A DNA stretch of 18,855 nt, from contig CACZPC010000138.1 in the NCBI GenBank assembly GCA_902782985.1, positions 1 to 18,855 of the forward strand, read 5' to 3'. Every line of letters starts with the position of its first letter. Within the stretch, counting starts at the first letter, position 1. Positions 8,765 through 17,244 of the stretch are shown here, piece after piece. This DNA is from Oscillospiraceae bacterium (GTDB taxonomy: Bacteria; Bacillota; Clostridia; Saccharofermentanales; Saccharofermentanaceae). The notes below the pieces were generated by a model. It saw only the letters and a program-made list of their open reading frames with translations, had not been told where the DNA came from and made no database searches. Both the position numbers and the translations under genes were made by a program.

Positions 8765-9907
8765 TCAAGGGCGAATTGTCAAAATATACTTCCCCCTGCT
8801 CTGTTCTATCTTTTGCTCCAGTTCAAGCTGCGTAAGCACCGTCGTTATTACCTCATACGGGTATGATAGTCTCCTGCACAGGTCATCAAGGCTCATGGGA
8901 CGGGTATTCAAAAGTTCTGATACTTCATATATCGGATCAGCTGCTTTATCCTTCTCCCTGACGGAATATCTGTAGCTTACATTCTCCTTTATCCTTTCTG
9001 TTACCTGTTCAGGACGTATAAGCACCTCAGCACCGTCTTTAAGCAGCATCAATCCTCCGAGACAGTTTTCCGCATAGATGTTATTCGGCAGTACGAACAC
9101 ATCCTTGCCCTGATTGGCAGCAAAAGATGCGGTATGAAGCGTACCGCTGTAAAGCCCTGCTTCCATTATGAGGCAGACATCAGACAATCCCGCTATCAGT
9201 CTGTTACGTGACGGAAAGTACTGCTTTATCACTTTCTTTCCCGGAGGCATCTCCGACAGTATCAGACCGTTCTGCTTAAGACGCTCATAAGTATCGTAAT
9301 TCTGATACGGATAGATTACATCAGCACCGCATGGCATGAATGCTATGCTTTCCCCTCCGGCATCCAATGCACTTTCATGGGCCTTATGATCTATTCCCAA
9401 TGCCATTCCGGATACTATTACGGACCCTAAAGAAGCTATATCGGATGCGAACTGACCAGTCGCATAAAGCGAATAACTGCCCGGTGATCTGGAGCCGACA
9501 ATTGCGGCAGCACCTCTTGTATGGCATGACAGGAGTACCTCGCGCTTTCCCAGCCCGAATACCACTTTGGGCATTCCTGATATCACTTTCCAAAGATAAG
9601 GATAATCGGGATCATCTTCAGATACGGTAAATATTCCCTTCTCTTCTGCCGCCTTAATATATTCGGAAGCATTCTCCCTGATCATCTCAGCTGTTCTCTT
9701 AAGCTTTCCTGCCGCCTCCTTAACTCCCTTACTTAATCCTTCATCAGATTCGATCTTTTCTATCAGTTCTTTAATGTTCCCGGGAACAAGATCCCTGTGT
9801 GACGATACTATATTCTTGTCATATAATTCCCTGATCACTGCAGAAGGGATTCCGGAATGAAATCTCAAAGCACAATACTCAATATCCTGAACAGTTTTGT
9901 CATCCAT
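8765..9907 (-). CDS. dprA: DNA-processing protein DprA (Smf)
   Basis: DprA protects incoming single-stranded DNA during natural transformation and loads RecA on it. The 380-residue protein has an N-terminal helical region, the Rossmann-like core, and a winged-helix end at about 325-378 (SLDDLCRRLSYPYEVI). Core motifs are IVGSRSPG at 136-143, SGMALGID at 166-173, PCGADVIYP at 192-200 and PSRNRLIAGLS at 232-242. One deviation: the usual VPGN loop reads LPNN at 273-276. The ATG lies 1 base after the comM stop with GGAGG inside the end of comM, so the pair is translationally coupled. Whether the organism is competent cannot be read here; dprA is kept in many bacteria not known to be transformable. 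Confidence 0.95.
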   Translation of the reverse strand: MDDKTVQDIEYCALRFHSGIPSAVIRELYDKNIVSSHRDLVPGNIKELIEKIESDEGLSKGVKEAAGKLKRTAEMIRENASEYIKAAEEKGIFTVSEDDPDYPYLWKVISGMPKVVFGLGKREVLLSCHTRGAAAIVGSRSPGSYSLYATGQFASDIASLGSVIVSGMALGIDHKAHESALDAGGESIAFMPCGADVIYPYQNYDTYERLKQNGLILSEMPPGKKVIKQYFPSRNRLIAGLSDVCLIMEAGLYSGTLHTASFAANQGKDVFVLPNNIYAENCLGGLMLLKDGAEVLIRPEQVTERIKENVSYRYSVREKDKAADPIYEVSELLNTRPMSLDDLCRRLSYPYEVITTVLTQLELEQKIEQSRGKYILTIRP

Positions 9908-9908
9908 A

Positions 9909-11432
9909 TCATATCCTCCGTCTATAGACCGAAGCTTCTGAAATATCGCTCTTTCTCATATCAGCCCGACCGTCCAGATCAGCTATGGTCCTTCCTACTC
10001 TTAAGAGCTTACAGTATCCTCGCGGCGATGACGTAAGACTGTCTGCTACTTCCGCGGCAAATTCTATGACACCTTTATCGGCTCTGAAAAGCTCGGCATC
10101 CGCATTGTTGCAGTTACCGTTAAAGTCAATGCCGCTCCCGTTAAATCTTTCCGCCTGCATCTGCCACGCACTATTGATCTTCTCTTTATAGTCTTCGCTG
10201 AGGTGACGTGTTTTATCCGTCGATATATTCCTTAATTCTTCTGCCGAAATGCATCTCATTTCGGTAAAAAGATCAATACGGTCCTTAAAAGGTCCCGAAA
10301 GTTTATTCATATACCGCTCACGTACTGCAGGCGTACATCTGCATCTGCCTGAACCTTCATAGAACATTCCGCACCTGCACGGATTTCCCGCACCTACAAA
10401 CAGAAATGATGACGGAAATACGTATCTTCTGCCATCCTTGGTAAAAGCGATCTTCTTTTCCTCCATCGGTATACGTAATGAATCTATGATCTCACTTTTA
10501 AATTCACATATTTCATCAGCAAACAGGATCCCGTGATCAGCAAGAGAGATCTCCCCCGGCCTCAGACTGCCTACAGATCCGATAAGCTCAGTCCTTGATA
10601 TCCCGGGATGAATATAGCGATACGGTCTTATTCCGGAAGGCAGATCATCGGAAGCTCCCATAGCCTCATATACGGTATACAGATCGGCAGCCTCCTTGAC
10701 TCCGAGGGGAGGCATAAGTCCTCTGATCATCTTTCCTATCATTGTCTTGCCGCATCCCGGACTTCCGAGCAACAGGATATTATGCCAACCCGCTGCAGCG
10801 ATAAGAACAGCCTTTAATGCCTTGTTCTGGCCTTTCAGGCAAGAGATATCCTGCCAAGGCTCCGCTTCATCAGATGAAGTCTCTGAAAAGTCTTTATATT
10901 CCGCGGACAGGTAGTTACCACATCTGATCGTATCCGCGACCTCCCTCAGGCTTCCCGCCAGCATACCTTTGAACATCGCACAGGAAGCAGCCGTAGTCTC
11001 TTCCGACGGAGCGAAAGCCATATCATAATCCCGGGTATCCTTAAGGCGCAGTGATGCCCCCGGCGTACCTCTCAGCTCCCCTGTAAGCGTTAATTCACCT
11101 TCAGCGTAGATCCTGATCCCCTCATGCACCGGCAACTGGCCTGATACGAGCAATATTCCAAGAGCTGCAGGAAGATCGAAAGCCGTTCCTCCCTTATGCA
11201 GATATGATGGAGATATTGATACGGTGATATGTCCCTTGGGCATGTTAAATCCGGAGGAGATCAATGCAGATCTTATCCTCCCGCGTGACTCTCTTATCGT
11301 GGAATCAATAAGTCCTATAACATCAAATGACGGAAGCCCGGGACTTAAAGATATCTCGAGCTCGGTCGGTACTCTTGCCAGACCGTCAGCAAAACACGAA
11401 TATATCCTTACAACCTTTATCCTGCTGCTCAT
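9909..11432 (-). CDS. comM: ComM/YifB family AAA+ Mg-chelatase-like ATPase
   Basis: ComM is a hexameric helicase that promotes branch migration during integration of transforming DNA; its Firmicute relatives are less studied. The 507-residue protein has the N-terminal ChlI-like domain (GLPSFDVIGL, then ESRGRIRSAL), Walker A GSPGCGKT at 223-230, Walker B LFADE at 303-307, a cysteine cluster (CRCG at 352-355 and CRC at 364-366) and SGPFKDRID at 379-387. The start is ATG 11430-11432, 5 bases after GGAGG at 11438-11442. An in-frame TTG four codons upstream overlaps that site and is rejected. Where the family usually reads RPFRxPHH, this protein reads RPYRYIHP. An array of Spo0A-like boxes lies 56-92 bases upstream. 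Confidence 0.93.
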   Translation of the reverse strand: MSSRIKVVRIYSCFADGLARVPTELEISLSPGLPSFDVIGLIDSTIRESRGRIRSALISSGFNMPKGHITVSISPSYLHKGGTAFDLPAALGILLVSGQLPVHEGIRIYAEGELTLTGELRGTPGASLRLKDTRDYDMAFAPSEETTAASCAMFKGMLAGSLREVADTIRCGNYLSAEYKDFSETSSDEAEPWQDISCLKGQNKALKAVLIAAAGWHNILLLGSPGCGKTMIGKMIRGLMPPLGVKEAADLYTVYEAMGASDDLPSGIRPYRYIHPGISRTELIGSVGSLRPGEISLADHGILFADEICEFKSEIIDSLRIPMEEKKIAFTKDGRRYVFPSSFLFVGAGNPCRCGMFYEGSGRCRCTPAVRERYMNKLSGPFKDRIDLFTEMRCISAEELRNISTDKTRHLSEDYKEKINSAWQMQAERFNGSGIDFNGNCNNADAELFRADKGVIEFAAEVADSLTSSPRGYCKLLRVGRTIADLDGRADMRKSDISEASVYRRRI

Positions 11433-11437
11433 AAACA

Positions 11438-11442
11438 CCTCC
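11438..11442 (-). promoter_or_regulatory. ribosome binding site deciding the comM start
   Basis: GGAGG on the minus strand lies 5 bases before ATG 11430-11432. The alternative in-frame TTG (11442-11444) overlaps this site and would itself have no Shine-Dalgarno sequence, so the ATG is preferred. Confidence 0.8.
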
Positions 11443-11487
11443 AAAGATATATATGAGTCAGGATACAGGGTTATTCTTCTTAAAAGT

Positions 11488-11524
11488 TACGACAAAAACC
11501 GACAAATGCCGACAAATTTCGACA
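11488..11524 (-). promoter_or_regulatory. tandem array of four Spo0A-box-like repeats before comM
   Basis: On the minus strand four heptamers follow head to tail at an exact 10-bp period: TGTCGAA (11518-11524), TGTCGGC (11508-11514), TGTCGGT (11498-11504) and TGTCGTA (11488-11494), each preceded by T-rich sequence. The first is the consensus 0A box TGTCGAA; the others keep TGTCG and differ in the last two bases. Tandem 0A boxes one helical turn apart are the known binding arrangement of the Spo0A dimer, as at Bacillus abrB. The array is downstream of rseP and upstream of comM, so it would control the comM-dprA-topA operon. I see no convincing -10 element below it. The regulator's identity is inference. 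Confidence 0.55.
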
Positions 11525-11544
11525 ATGAGTACTTTTATTGGAAC

Positions 11545-11557
11545 AGGTCAGTGACCT
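11545..11557. repeat. short odd-length palindrome at the rseP stop codon
   Basis: AGGTCA and TGACCT flank a single central G, forming a 13-bp palindrome that includes the rseP stop codon (11548-11550). As RNA it can form only a 5-bp stem with a 3-base loop and has no good U-tract, so it is a poor terminator. It could be an operator half of the comM upstream region or chance. Confidence 0.3.
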
Positions 11558-12912
11558 TCAATGGCGATCCTTATGATATCTGATGTAAGAGCGAAGATCA
11601 TCAGCGCGATAAGCATTACAAATCCTACGACATTTATGACCTTCTCACTCTTCTCGGATAGCTTATGCCCTATTACCATCTCAACTACGATAAGGAGGAC
11701 CTGAACACCGTCAAGGCCGGGGATAGGAAGCATATTGGTATAGACAAGTCCGATGGAAATGATTCCGGCCAGCTGGATCACGGTAATGATCTTAACGGCA
11801 AGAGTATCTTTCTCGTCATCAACGACATCGGAAACGACTGAAGTAACGCCTACAGGTCCGGATACCATGTTATAGACTTCTTCTTCACCCTGAAAAACAT
11901 CGCCAATTGCCTTAAAGGTGATATTACCGATAGTACACGGCATCATAACCGCAGACTGTAAAGCCAGGCCAAAGTCACCTGCGGACTTTACATCATAAGA
12001 GATCAGCCTGACTCCCCTGTCGTTAGTTGTAGTGATCATGGTCTTGACGCATTCCTCTTCCATGATAACACCGTCTCTGTCGAAAGTGAGGAGCATAGTA
12101 TCACCGTCAGTAAGGCCTTCAAAATATACATCAAAGTCCTTATCTATGACACTCTTTCCGTCAACAGCTAAGAGGATATCACCCTCCTTAAGTATCGGAT
12201 TACCATTATTCTGCTCCGCGTCGACAGCAACGATCTCCCATCCGCCGATTTCCTCAATATTTTCCATGTAGAAAGTAATGCCAAGCATGGGACGCGTTGT
12301 AAGCTCAGGTACAAGGGTAATATCATACTTCTTTCCGGTCTGCTGTGATCTTAATGTGAGCACCATCTCCTGGTCATCACGAACGCCCTTATCGAGCTCA
12401 TAGAAGACATCAAGATAAGTAAATACCTTATCACCGTTAATGCTCAGTATCGTATCACCCTTTGAGTATTCATCACATGACTGTACTGCGTCATAAAGCT
12501 GAGTACCTTCAAATGCAGGTCCGATCTTAAGAGAAGTAAATCCGGTGGCAGTATACATGACCGCAAAGATCAATATGCCTAATACGGCATTCATAAAAGG
12601 ACCTGCAACAGCTACAAGGAGTCTCTTCCATCTCTTTTGATTGATAAGCAGTTCGGGATCATCACTTATGATCGGATTGCCCTGTTCATCATAATCCGTA
12701 AAACGCACATATGCGCCGAACGGCAAAGCTCTTATAGCATAGTCGACACCCTTTCTCTTCCACGAAAAGAGCTTTGGACCTACGAAGATCGATACCTCAT
12801 AAGCCTTGATCTTAAGAAAGCATGCCATCCAGAAATGGCCCAACTCATGAATCGTTACCAGTACTCCAAGCATCAGGATTACTGTCAGAATACTCCAGAA
12901 ACTTATACTCAT
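11548..12912 (-). CDS. rseP: site-2 protease RseP (M50 zinc metalloprotease)
   Basis: RseP cleaves membrane-spanning substrates, such as anti-sigma factors and remnant signal peptides, within the membrane. The 454-residue protein has the zinc motif HELGH at 22-26 in the first transmembrane helix, the third ligand region NMLPIPGLDG at 393-402, and hydrophobic helices near 100-117 and at the C-terminus. Between them lie two PDZ-like segments (about 130-205 and 215-300; GDTILSINGDKV and GDILLAVDGKSV). A single PDZ domain is more usual in Firmicutes such as Bacillus RasP, so two would be on the long side; this needs a profile search. The start overlaps the dxr stop (ATGA), as expected for the dxr-rseP pair. 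The family name is secure; the substrate is unknown. Confidence 0.94.
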   Translation of the reverse strand: MSISFWSILTVILMLGVLVTIHELGHFWMACFLKIKAYEVSIFVGPKLFSWKRKGVDYAIRALPFGAYVRFTDYDEQGNPIISDDPELLINQKRWKRLLVAVAGPFMNAVLGILIFAVMYTATGFTSLKIGPAFEGTQLYDAVQSCDEYSKGDTILSINGDKVFTYLDVFYELDKGVRDDQEMVLTLRSQQTGKKYDITLVPELTTRPMLGITFYMENIEEIGGWEIVAVDAEQNNGNPILKEGDILLAVDGKSVIDKDFDVYFEGLTDGDTMLLTFDRDGVIMEEECVKTMITTTNDRGVRLISYDVKSAGDFGLALQSAVMMPCTIGNITFKAIGDVFQGEEEVYNMVSGPVGVTSVVSDVVDDEKDTLAVKIITVIQLAGIISIGLVYTNMLPIPGLDGVQVLLIVVEMVIGHKLSEKSEKVINVVGFVMLIALMIFALTSDIIRIAIEGH

Positions 12913-14081
12913 TTATTCAATATCTCTCCCGCTATTATCCTTGCTTCTTTATCCGTAGCCAGTATATCTTCCACCGTCATCTTATTGGAAGAAGATACTC
13001 TTCCCTTCATCTTATCGCAGACGGTCAGTACTGTTCTCTCAATATCGAGATAACCGCTCTTTCCGGAAAGGAAAGAGAAAACGGCGATCTCATTAGCCGC
13101 ATTCATAACCGTAGGCATAAGTCCGCCGTCTCTTCCGCAGTCATATGCCGTCTTAAGAAGTCTGAATACTTCCATATCACATTTCTCAAATGTAAGGTCA
13201 TTACACCCTGCGGAGAAAGGATCAAACTCTTCAAGGAGCCTCGGACCTCTCTCGGGATAATATAGTGCGACCATTATGGGAAGTATCATGCTGGGCTTGC
13301 CCATCTGGGCAAGTACCGAACCGTCTCGCATCCTGATCATTGAATGTATAACACTCTGAGGATGGACCACTACATCTACATGATCCACATCAACACCGAA
13401 AAGATGGTGGGCTTCTATGATCTCAAGCCCTTTATTCATCATAGTAGACGAATCGATCGTCACCTTACCGCCCATCTTCCATGTAGGATGAGCAAGAGCT
13501 TTCTCAAGAGTAACATCCTGAAGATCCTTGCGGCTCTTACCTCTGAACGGACCTCCCGATGCCGTGATGAGGATCCTGTCAAGATTCTCCTTCTTCTCGC
13601 CCCAGAGGCACTGCCATATGGCGCAATGTTCACTGTCGACAGGCAGGAGCTCGACACCTTTATCCTTAACGAGGGGCATTATTACGTCACCGCCGGTAAC
13701 AAGCGTCTCCTTATTGGCAAGTGCTATATCCTTTCCGGCAAGGATCGCTCTGTAAGTAGGCTCGAGGCCTGATATTCCGACCATTGCTCCGACTACGGTA
13801 TCTGCCTCGGGAAGAGTAGCTGCTGTAATAGTACCTTCATGTCCCGATAAGATCTCGGTCCTTATATCAGAAGGAAGTCTTTTCTTAAGCTCCAGAGCCT
13901 TCTGCTCGGAGTTTACGGAAGCGATCAGTGGTTTAAATTCGATTATCTGCTCATACAGAAGATCTGTATTACTTCCGCAGACAAGACCTTCGACTTCAAA
14001 ATCTTCGGGATTATTCCTGCACACTTCAAGAGTCTGAGTACCAATAGAACCCGTTGAACCTAATATAGAAAGTTTTCTCAT
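12909..14081 (-). CDS. dxr: 1-deoxy-D-xylulose 5-phosphate reductoisomerase
   Basis: Dxr converts DXP to MEP with NADPH, the first committed step of the non-mevalonate isoprenoid pathway. The 390-residue protein starts MRKLSILGSTGSIGTQTLE with the NADPH-binding glycine motif. Metal ligands are Asp149, Glu151 (LPVDSEHCA) and Glu220 (MNKGLE), matching Asp150, Glu152 and Glu231 of the E. coli enzyme. LANKETLV at 121-128 contains the conserved Lys. Full length. It follows cdsA by 30 bases and overlaps rseP by 3. Its products feed UppS, encoded in the same cluster, so isoprenoid precursor and carrier-lipid synthesis sit in one transcript. Confidence 0.98.
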   Translation of the reverse strand: MRKLSILGSTGSIGTQTLEVCRNNPEDFEVEGLVCGSNTDLLYEQIIEFKPLIASVNSEQKALELKKRLPSDIRTEILSGHEGTITAATLPEADTVVGAMVGISGLEPTYRAILAGKDIALANKETLVTGGDVIMPLVKDKGVELLPVDSEHCAIWQCLWGEKKENLDRILITASGGPFRGKSRKDLQDVTLEKALAHPTWKMGGKVTIDSSTMMNKGLEIIEAHHLFGVDVDHVDVVVHPQSVIHSMIRMRDGSVLAQMGKPSMILPIMVALYYPERGPRLLEEFDPFSAGCNDLTFEKCDMEVFRLLKTAYDCGRDGGLMPTVMNAANEIAVFSFLSGKSGYLDIERTVLTVCDKMKGRVSSSNKMTVEDILATDKEARIIAGEILNK

Positions 14082-14111
14082 AACTTTATCTTCTTATCCT
14101 TATTCCTGATC

Positions 14112-14975
14112 TTATGTAAAGAATACCGTGATCAATGCAAGAAGCACGCCCGTCGGTATCGTAAAGAACGCACTGTCGAATCGATCAAGCATTCCGCCGT
14201 GCCCGGGAAATATAGTTCCGTAATCCTTAATACCGACTCTTCTCTTGATAAGAGAAGCAAGCCAGTCTCCCAACTGAGACATTACCGACATGATAAATCC
14301 GAGGAAAAATGACAATATCGAGAAAAGGAATAGATTCATCGTGATACCGGCTACATTATAAATAACGATATCAAAATACAGCATCACAATAACAGCACAG
14401 CCTAAAGCGCCGCCGATACACCCCTCCCATGTCTTCTTGGGACTTATATGCGGTACTATCTTATGTTTGCCAAGTGTCACGCCGGCAAAATAAGCACATG
14501 TGTCGGAAAGCCACGCAGCGAAGAGAGCAGGTACCATATAATACCAGCCGTTCTCTGCGAGCATGGCAACTGCACACAAGCAGAAAAGCGGAAATGTAAT
14601 ATACAGAAGCGATGCTGCCGTTACCAGTCCGTCCATAAGATGATTCCCGTCGGGACGTACTACTGACGGTATCACAACAGCCGCAAAAGCAAGCATTACA
14701 ACTATCAGAAGATAGCATGCAAGACTGGTTATCATCCCGAGTCCTCTCCAGTACGCTATAAGAATAATATCGATAGAAGCAATACCGGCAATAATAAACA
14801 GAGGGATCGTAGGCTTTAATCCTCCGGCGTGAAGTGCCTTAGTCATCTCATAAAAGCAGAAAGAACCGACTATTATCGAGAATAAAAGCATAAATATTGG
14901 GAAAACAATGGAAGGCAGAACAAACAGCGCTACCCCCGCTACAAAAGCTATACCCGTAATTACTCTCTGCCTCAT
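14112..14975 (-). CDS. cdsA: phosphatidate cytidylyltransferase (CDP-diglyceride synthase)
   Basis: CdsA makes CDP-diacylglycerol from phosphatidate and CTP, the precursor of bacterial phospholipids. The 287-residue integral membrane protein has about eight hydrophobic segments and the family motifs: SDTCAYFAG at 157-165, SPKKTWEG at 178-185, QLGDWLASLIKRRVGIKDYG at 234-253, and PGHGGMLDRFDS at 257-268, which holds the catalytic Asp residues. Length is normal. It begins 5 bases after the uppS stop, with an AAGGAG site inside the end of uppS. Confidence 0.97.
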   Translation of the reverse strand: MRQRVITGIAFVAGVALFVLPSIVFPIFMLLFSIIVGSFCFYEMTKALHAGGLKPTIPLFIIAGIASIDIILIAYWRGLGMITSLACYLLIVVMLAFAAVVIPSVVRPDGNHLMDGLVTAASLLYITFPLFCLCAVAMLAENGWYYMVPALFAAWLSDTCAYFAGVTLGKHKIVPHISPKKTWEGCIGGALGCAVIVMLYFDIVIYNVAGITMNLFLFSILSFFLGFIMSVMSQLGDWLASLIKRRVGIKDYGTIFPGHGGMLDRFDSAFFTIPTGVLLALITVFFT

Positions 14976-14980
14976 CTAAA

Positions 14981-15742
14981 TCAGGACTCCTTCTTCTTAC
15001 TTAAACCGCCGAATCTTCTGTCACGCCCTGCAAAATCTCTGAAGGCCTGTGTCAATTCTTCATAACCGAAGTCAGGCCAGAGACATTCGGATGTCCAAAG
15101 CTCCGAATAAGCTGATTCCCACAAAAGGAAATTACTGAGTCTCAATTCGCCGCTGGGACGGATGATCAGTTCGGGATCGGGAACATCAGGCATATACATA
15201 TTATCCGATATCATCTGCTCGGTAATATCTTCGGGAGATATCTTACCTGCTCTGACACCTTCAGCTATCTTACGGCATGCATATTCGATCTCTCGTCTTC
15301 CGCCGTAATTAAATGCCACGATAAGCTGCATCCTGGTACGGTTCTTCGATCTCTCTTCACCTCTCCTGCAGACCTCTTTGATCCTGTCGGGAAGTGAATC
15401 GATATCACCGGTAAATCTTACTCTGATGCCCTCTTTCTCAAGTTCGGGATCATATCTTTCCCAAAACTCGACAAAGAGCTCCATCAACTGATGGACCTCA
15501 TCATCGGGGCGCGACCAATTCTCCGTCGAAAATGCATAAACTGTCAGATATTTAACACCGTAATTACCGCAGTTGGTGCAAAGTTCCTTAAGATTCTCCG
15601 CACCTGCCCTGTGACCGGCACTTCTTGGCAGCAGCCTCTTCTTGGCCCATCTGCCGTTACCGTCCATAATTACGCCCAAAGATACCGGGACCTTAAGTCC
15701 CGTTGTATCATAAGTCTTTTTTGTTTGTCCTAAGATGGCCAT
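14981..15742 (-). CDS. uppS: undecaprenyl diphosphate synthase (cis-prenyltransferase)
   Basis: UppS extends farnesyl-PP to undecaprenyl-PP, the carrier lipid for peptidoglycan and other wall polymers. The 253-residue protein has GVIMDGNGRWAKKR with catalytic Asp27, AGHRAGAENLKEL at 42-54, TVYAFSTENWSRP at 67-79 and VAFNYGGRREI at 142-152. The C-terminal motif reads IIRPSGELRLSNFLLWESAYSE (shown split: IIRPSGE at 193-199, then RLSNFLLWESAYSE). The family more often has RTSGE or RTGGE and WQ, so Pro196 and Glu209 are mild departures. The start overlaps the frr stop by one base (TGATG). The enzyme is probably active. Confidence 0.97.
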   Translation of the reverse strand: MAILGQTKKTYDTTGLKVPVSLGVIMDGNGRWAKKRLLPRSAGHRAGAENLKELCTNCGNYGVKYLTVYAFSTENWSRPDDEVHQLMELFVEFWERYDPELEKEGIRVRFTGDIDSLPDRIKEVCRRGEERSKNRTRMQLIVAFNYGGRREIEYACRKIAEGVRAGKISPEDITEQMISDNMYMPDVPDPELIIRPSGELRLSNFLLWESAYSELWTSECLWPDFGYEELTQAFRDFAGRDRRFGGLSKKKES

Positions 15743-16308
15743 CAGATCTCCATCAGTTCCTTCTCTTTAGAATCACATGTGGAATCTACTTCCTTAGTGA
15801 ACTTATCTGTGATCTTCTGGATCTTATCTTCGAACTCGCCGAGTACATCATCGGTAAGTTCCTTTTTCTTATTAGCAGCACGCATCTTATCGATGTTATC
15901 TCTTCTGATATTACGAATAGCTACCTTGCACTCCTCACCGTATGTCTTAACCTGCTTAACGAGTTCCTTACGTCTCTCCTCTGTGAGGATCGGGAACATA
16001 AGTCTTATGATCTTACCGTCATTAGAAGGTGTGATACCAAGGTCTGAAGCCATGATAGCCTTCTCGATCTCCTTAAGCATTGAAGGATCCCAGGGTGCAA
16101 GAGTGATCATTCTGGCCTCGGGAACCTGGATATTGGCAACCGCATTAAGAGGAGAAGGTGCACCATAATAATCAACAGTTATCCTGTCAAGTACATGGGG
16201 ATTAGCTCTTCCCGCACGAATCGCATTAAGGTTCTCCTGAAGGTTAGAGATTGCCTTCTTCATCTTATTCTCAACATTTTCATAATCCTGCTTTGTGATC
16301 TCGATCAT
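15742..16308 (-). CDS. frr: ribosome recycling factor
   Basis: RRF, with EF-G, splits post-termination ribosomes. The 188-residue protein (family about 185) shows LNAIRAGRANPHVLDRITVDYYG in two parts: AIRAGRANPHVLDRI and VDYYGAPSPLNAVANI. PWDPSMLKEIEKAI, LGITPSNDGKIIRL and PILTEERRKELVK follow. These cover the three-helix bundle and the inserted beta/alpha domain. GGGG lies about 7 bases before the ATG. It is placed between pyrH and uppS, the standard bacterial order. Confidence 0.99.
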   Translation of the reverse strand: MIEITKQDYENVENKMKKAISNLQENLNAIRAGRANPHVLDRITVDYYGAPSPLNAVANIQVPEARMITLAPWDPSMLKEIEKAIMASDLGITPSNDGKIIRLMFPILTEERRKELVKQVKTYGEECKVAIRNIRRDNIDKMRAANKKKELTDDVLGEFEDKIQKITDKFTKEVDSTCDSKEKELMEI

Positions 16309-16337
16309 ATTTATTCCCCTTTCTATATCGAAAATGA

Positions 16338-17045
16338 TTATTCAACTATCGTACCAAGATTCTCACCCTTAGCGATCCTGACTATGTTCTCGGGATCTTC
16401 CATAGAGAATACAAGGATCTTCGTATGGTTATCGCGGCAGAGAGCTGCAGCAGTAGCATCCATGACCTTAAGATTGGACTTGAGTACTTCATCATGAGTT
16501 ACTCGCTCGTATCTTACGGCATCAGGATAGATATGCGGATCCTTGTCATATACACCGTCAACCATAGTGGCCTTCATGAAGATGTCGGCTCCGATCTCGG
16601 TTGCTCTTAATGCTGCACCGGTATCAGTAGAGAAGTAAGGATTACCTGTTCCGCATGCGAAGATAACGATCCTTCCTTTCTCAAGATGTCTTACCGCCCT
16701 CTTCCTGATATACGGCTCGGCCATCTGACGGATCTCAACTGCGGATAATACTCTTGTAACCGCTCCGTGCTGCTCAAGTGCATCAGATAAAGCAAGTGCA
16801 TTCATCATGGTAGCGAGCATACCCATATGATCAGCAGTTACTCTGTCCATTTTCTCAGAAGATCTTCCTCTCCAGAAGTTTCCGCCGCCTACTACAATAG
16901 CAACTTCTACTCCGAGGTCAGCTACTTCCTTGACTTTGGAGGTTATCTCTCTTACTACATCATCATCTATTCCAACCTTCTTCTCACCTGCGAGAGCTTC
17001 GCCTGACAGTTTAAGAAGGATCCTCTTATATTTCACGTCACTCAT
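16338..17045 (-). CDS. pyrH: uridylate kinase (UMP kinase)
   Basis: PyrH phosphorylates UMP to UDP with ATP. The 235-residue protein belongs to the bacterial amino-acid-kinase type: [12 protein letters not shown] with Lys12, [10 protein letters not shown] at 51-60, [16 protein letters not shown] at 71-86, [17 protein letters not shown] at 132-148 and VDGVYDKDP at 162-170. GGAGG lies 7 bases before the ATG. tsf normally lies directly upstream; here a plus-strand gene and 199 intergenic bases intervene, so pyrH must have its own promoter. Confidence 0.98.
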   Translation of the reverse strand: MSDVKYKRILLKLSGEALAGEKKVGIDDDVVREITSKVKEVADLGVEVAIVVGGGNFWRGRSSEKMDRVTADHMGMLATMMNALALSDALEQHGAVTRVLSAVEIRQMAEPYIRKRAVRHLEKGRIVIFACGTGNPYFSTDTGAALRATEIGADIFMKATMVDGVYDKDPHIYPDAVRYERVTHDEVLKSNLKVMDATAAALCRDNHTKILVFSMEDPENIVRIAKGENLGTIVE

Positions 17046-17090
17046 TAATAAACCTCCAGAATTTGCTTTTTATATTTTAGCGGTAATCGA

Positions 17091-17096
17091 ATCATA
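17091..17096 (-). promoter_or_regulatory. candidate -10 element for pyrH
   Basis: TATGAT on the minus strand lies about 46 bases before the pyrH ATG in the 199-base divergent gap, after a T-rich run. TTACAA lies 14 bases upstream of it, too close for a standard -35, so the promoter is tentative. Some promoter is required here because the neighbouring gene is divergent. Confidence 0.35.
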
Positions 17097-17185
17097 TTAA
17101 AAGAAGAAAATTGTAATTACGCACGCACGAAAAGCCGTAAAAACGGATAATAATTCTCAATTCTCTCAGTTATGCCTATAAATAT

Positions 17186-17215
17186 TTGCTTTATACACTC
17201 ATTTATATTTATAAT
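17186..17215 (+). promoter_or_regulatory. candidate sigma-A promoter for the DUF2135-like gene
   Basis: A perfect TATAAT at 17210-17215 is preceded by TTGCTT at 17186-17191 with an 18-bp spacer. Transcription would start near 17222, leaving a leader of about 20 bases that contains AGGAG at 17234-17238, 6 bases before the ATG at 17245. Confidence 0.5.
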
Positions 17216-17244
17216 ATTCGCTGTGAGAACGAGAGGAGATAGAT

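Noticed and set aside
11433..11444. TTG start four codons upstream for comM
   Set aside because: GGAGG overlaps this TTG and is ideally placed for the ATG at 11430-11432.
11488..11524. CRISPR or CtsR operator reading of the 10-bp repeats
   Set aside because: The units are far too short and close for CRISPR. CtsR also uses heptads at a 10-bp period, but its heptad is GGTCAAA, whereas CGACAAA here differs at two positions and TGTCGAA matches the 0A box exactly.
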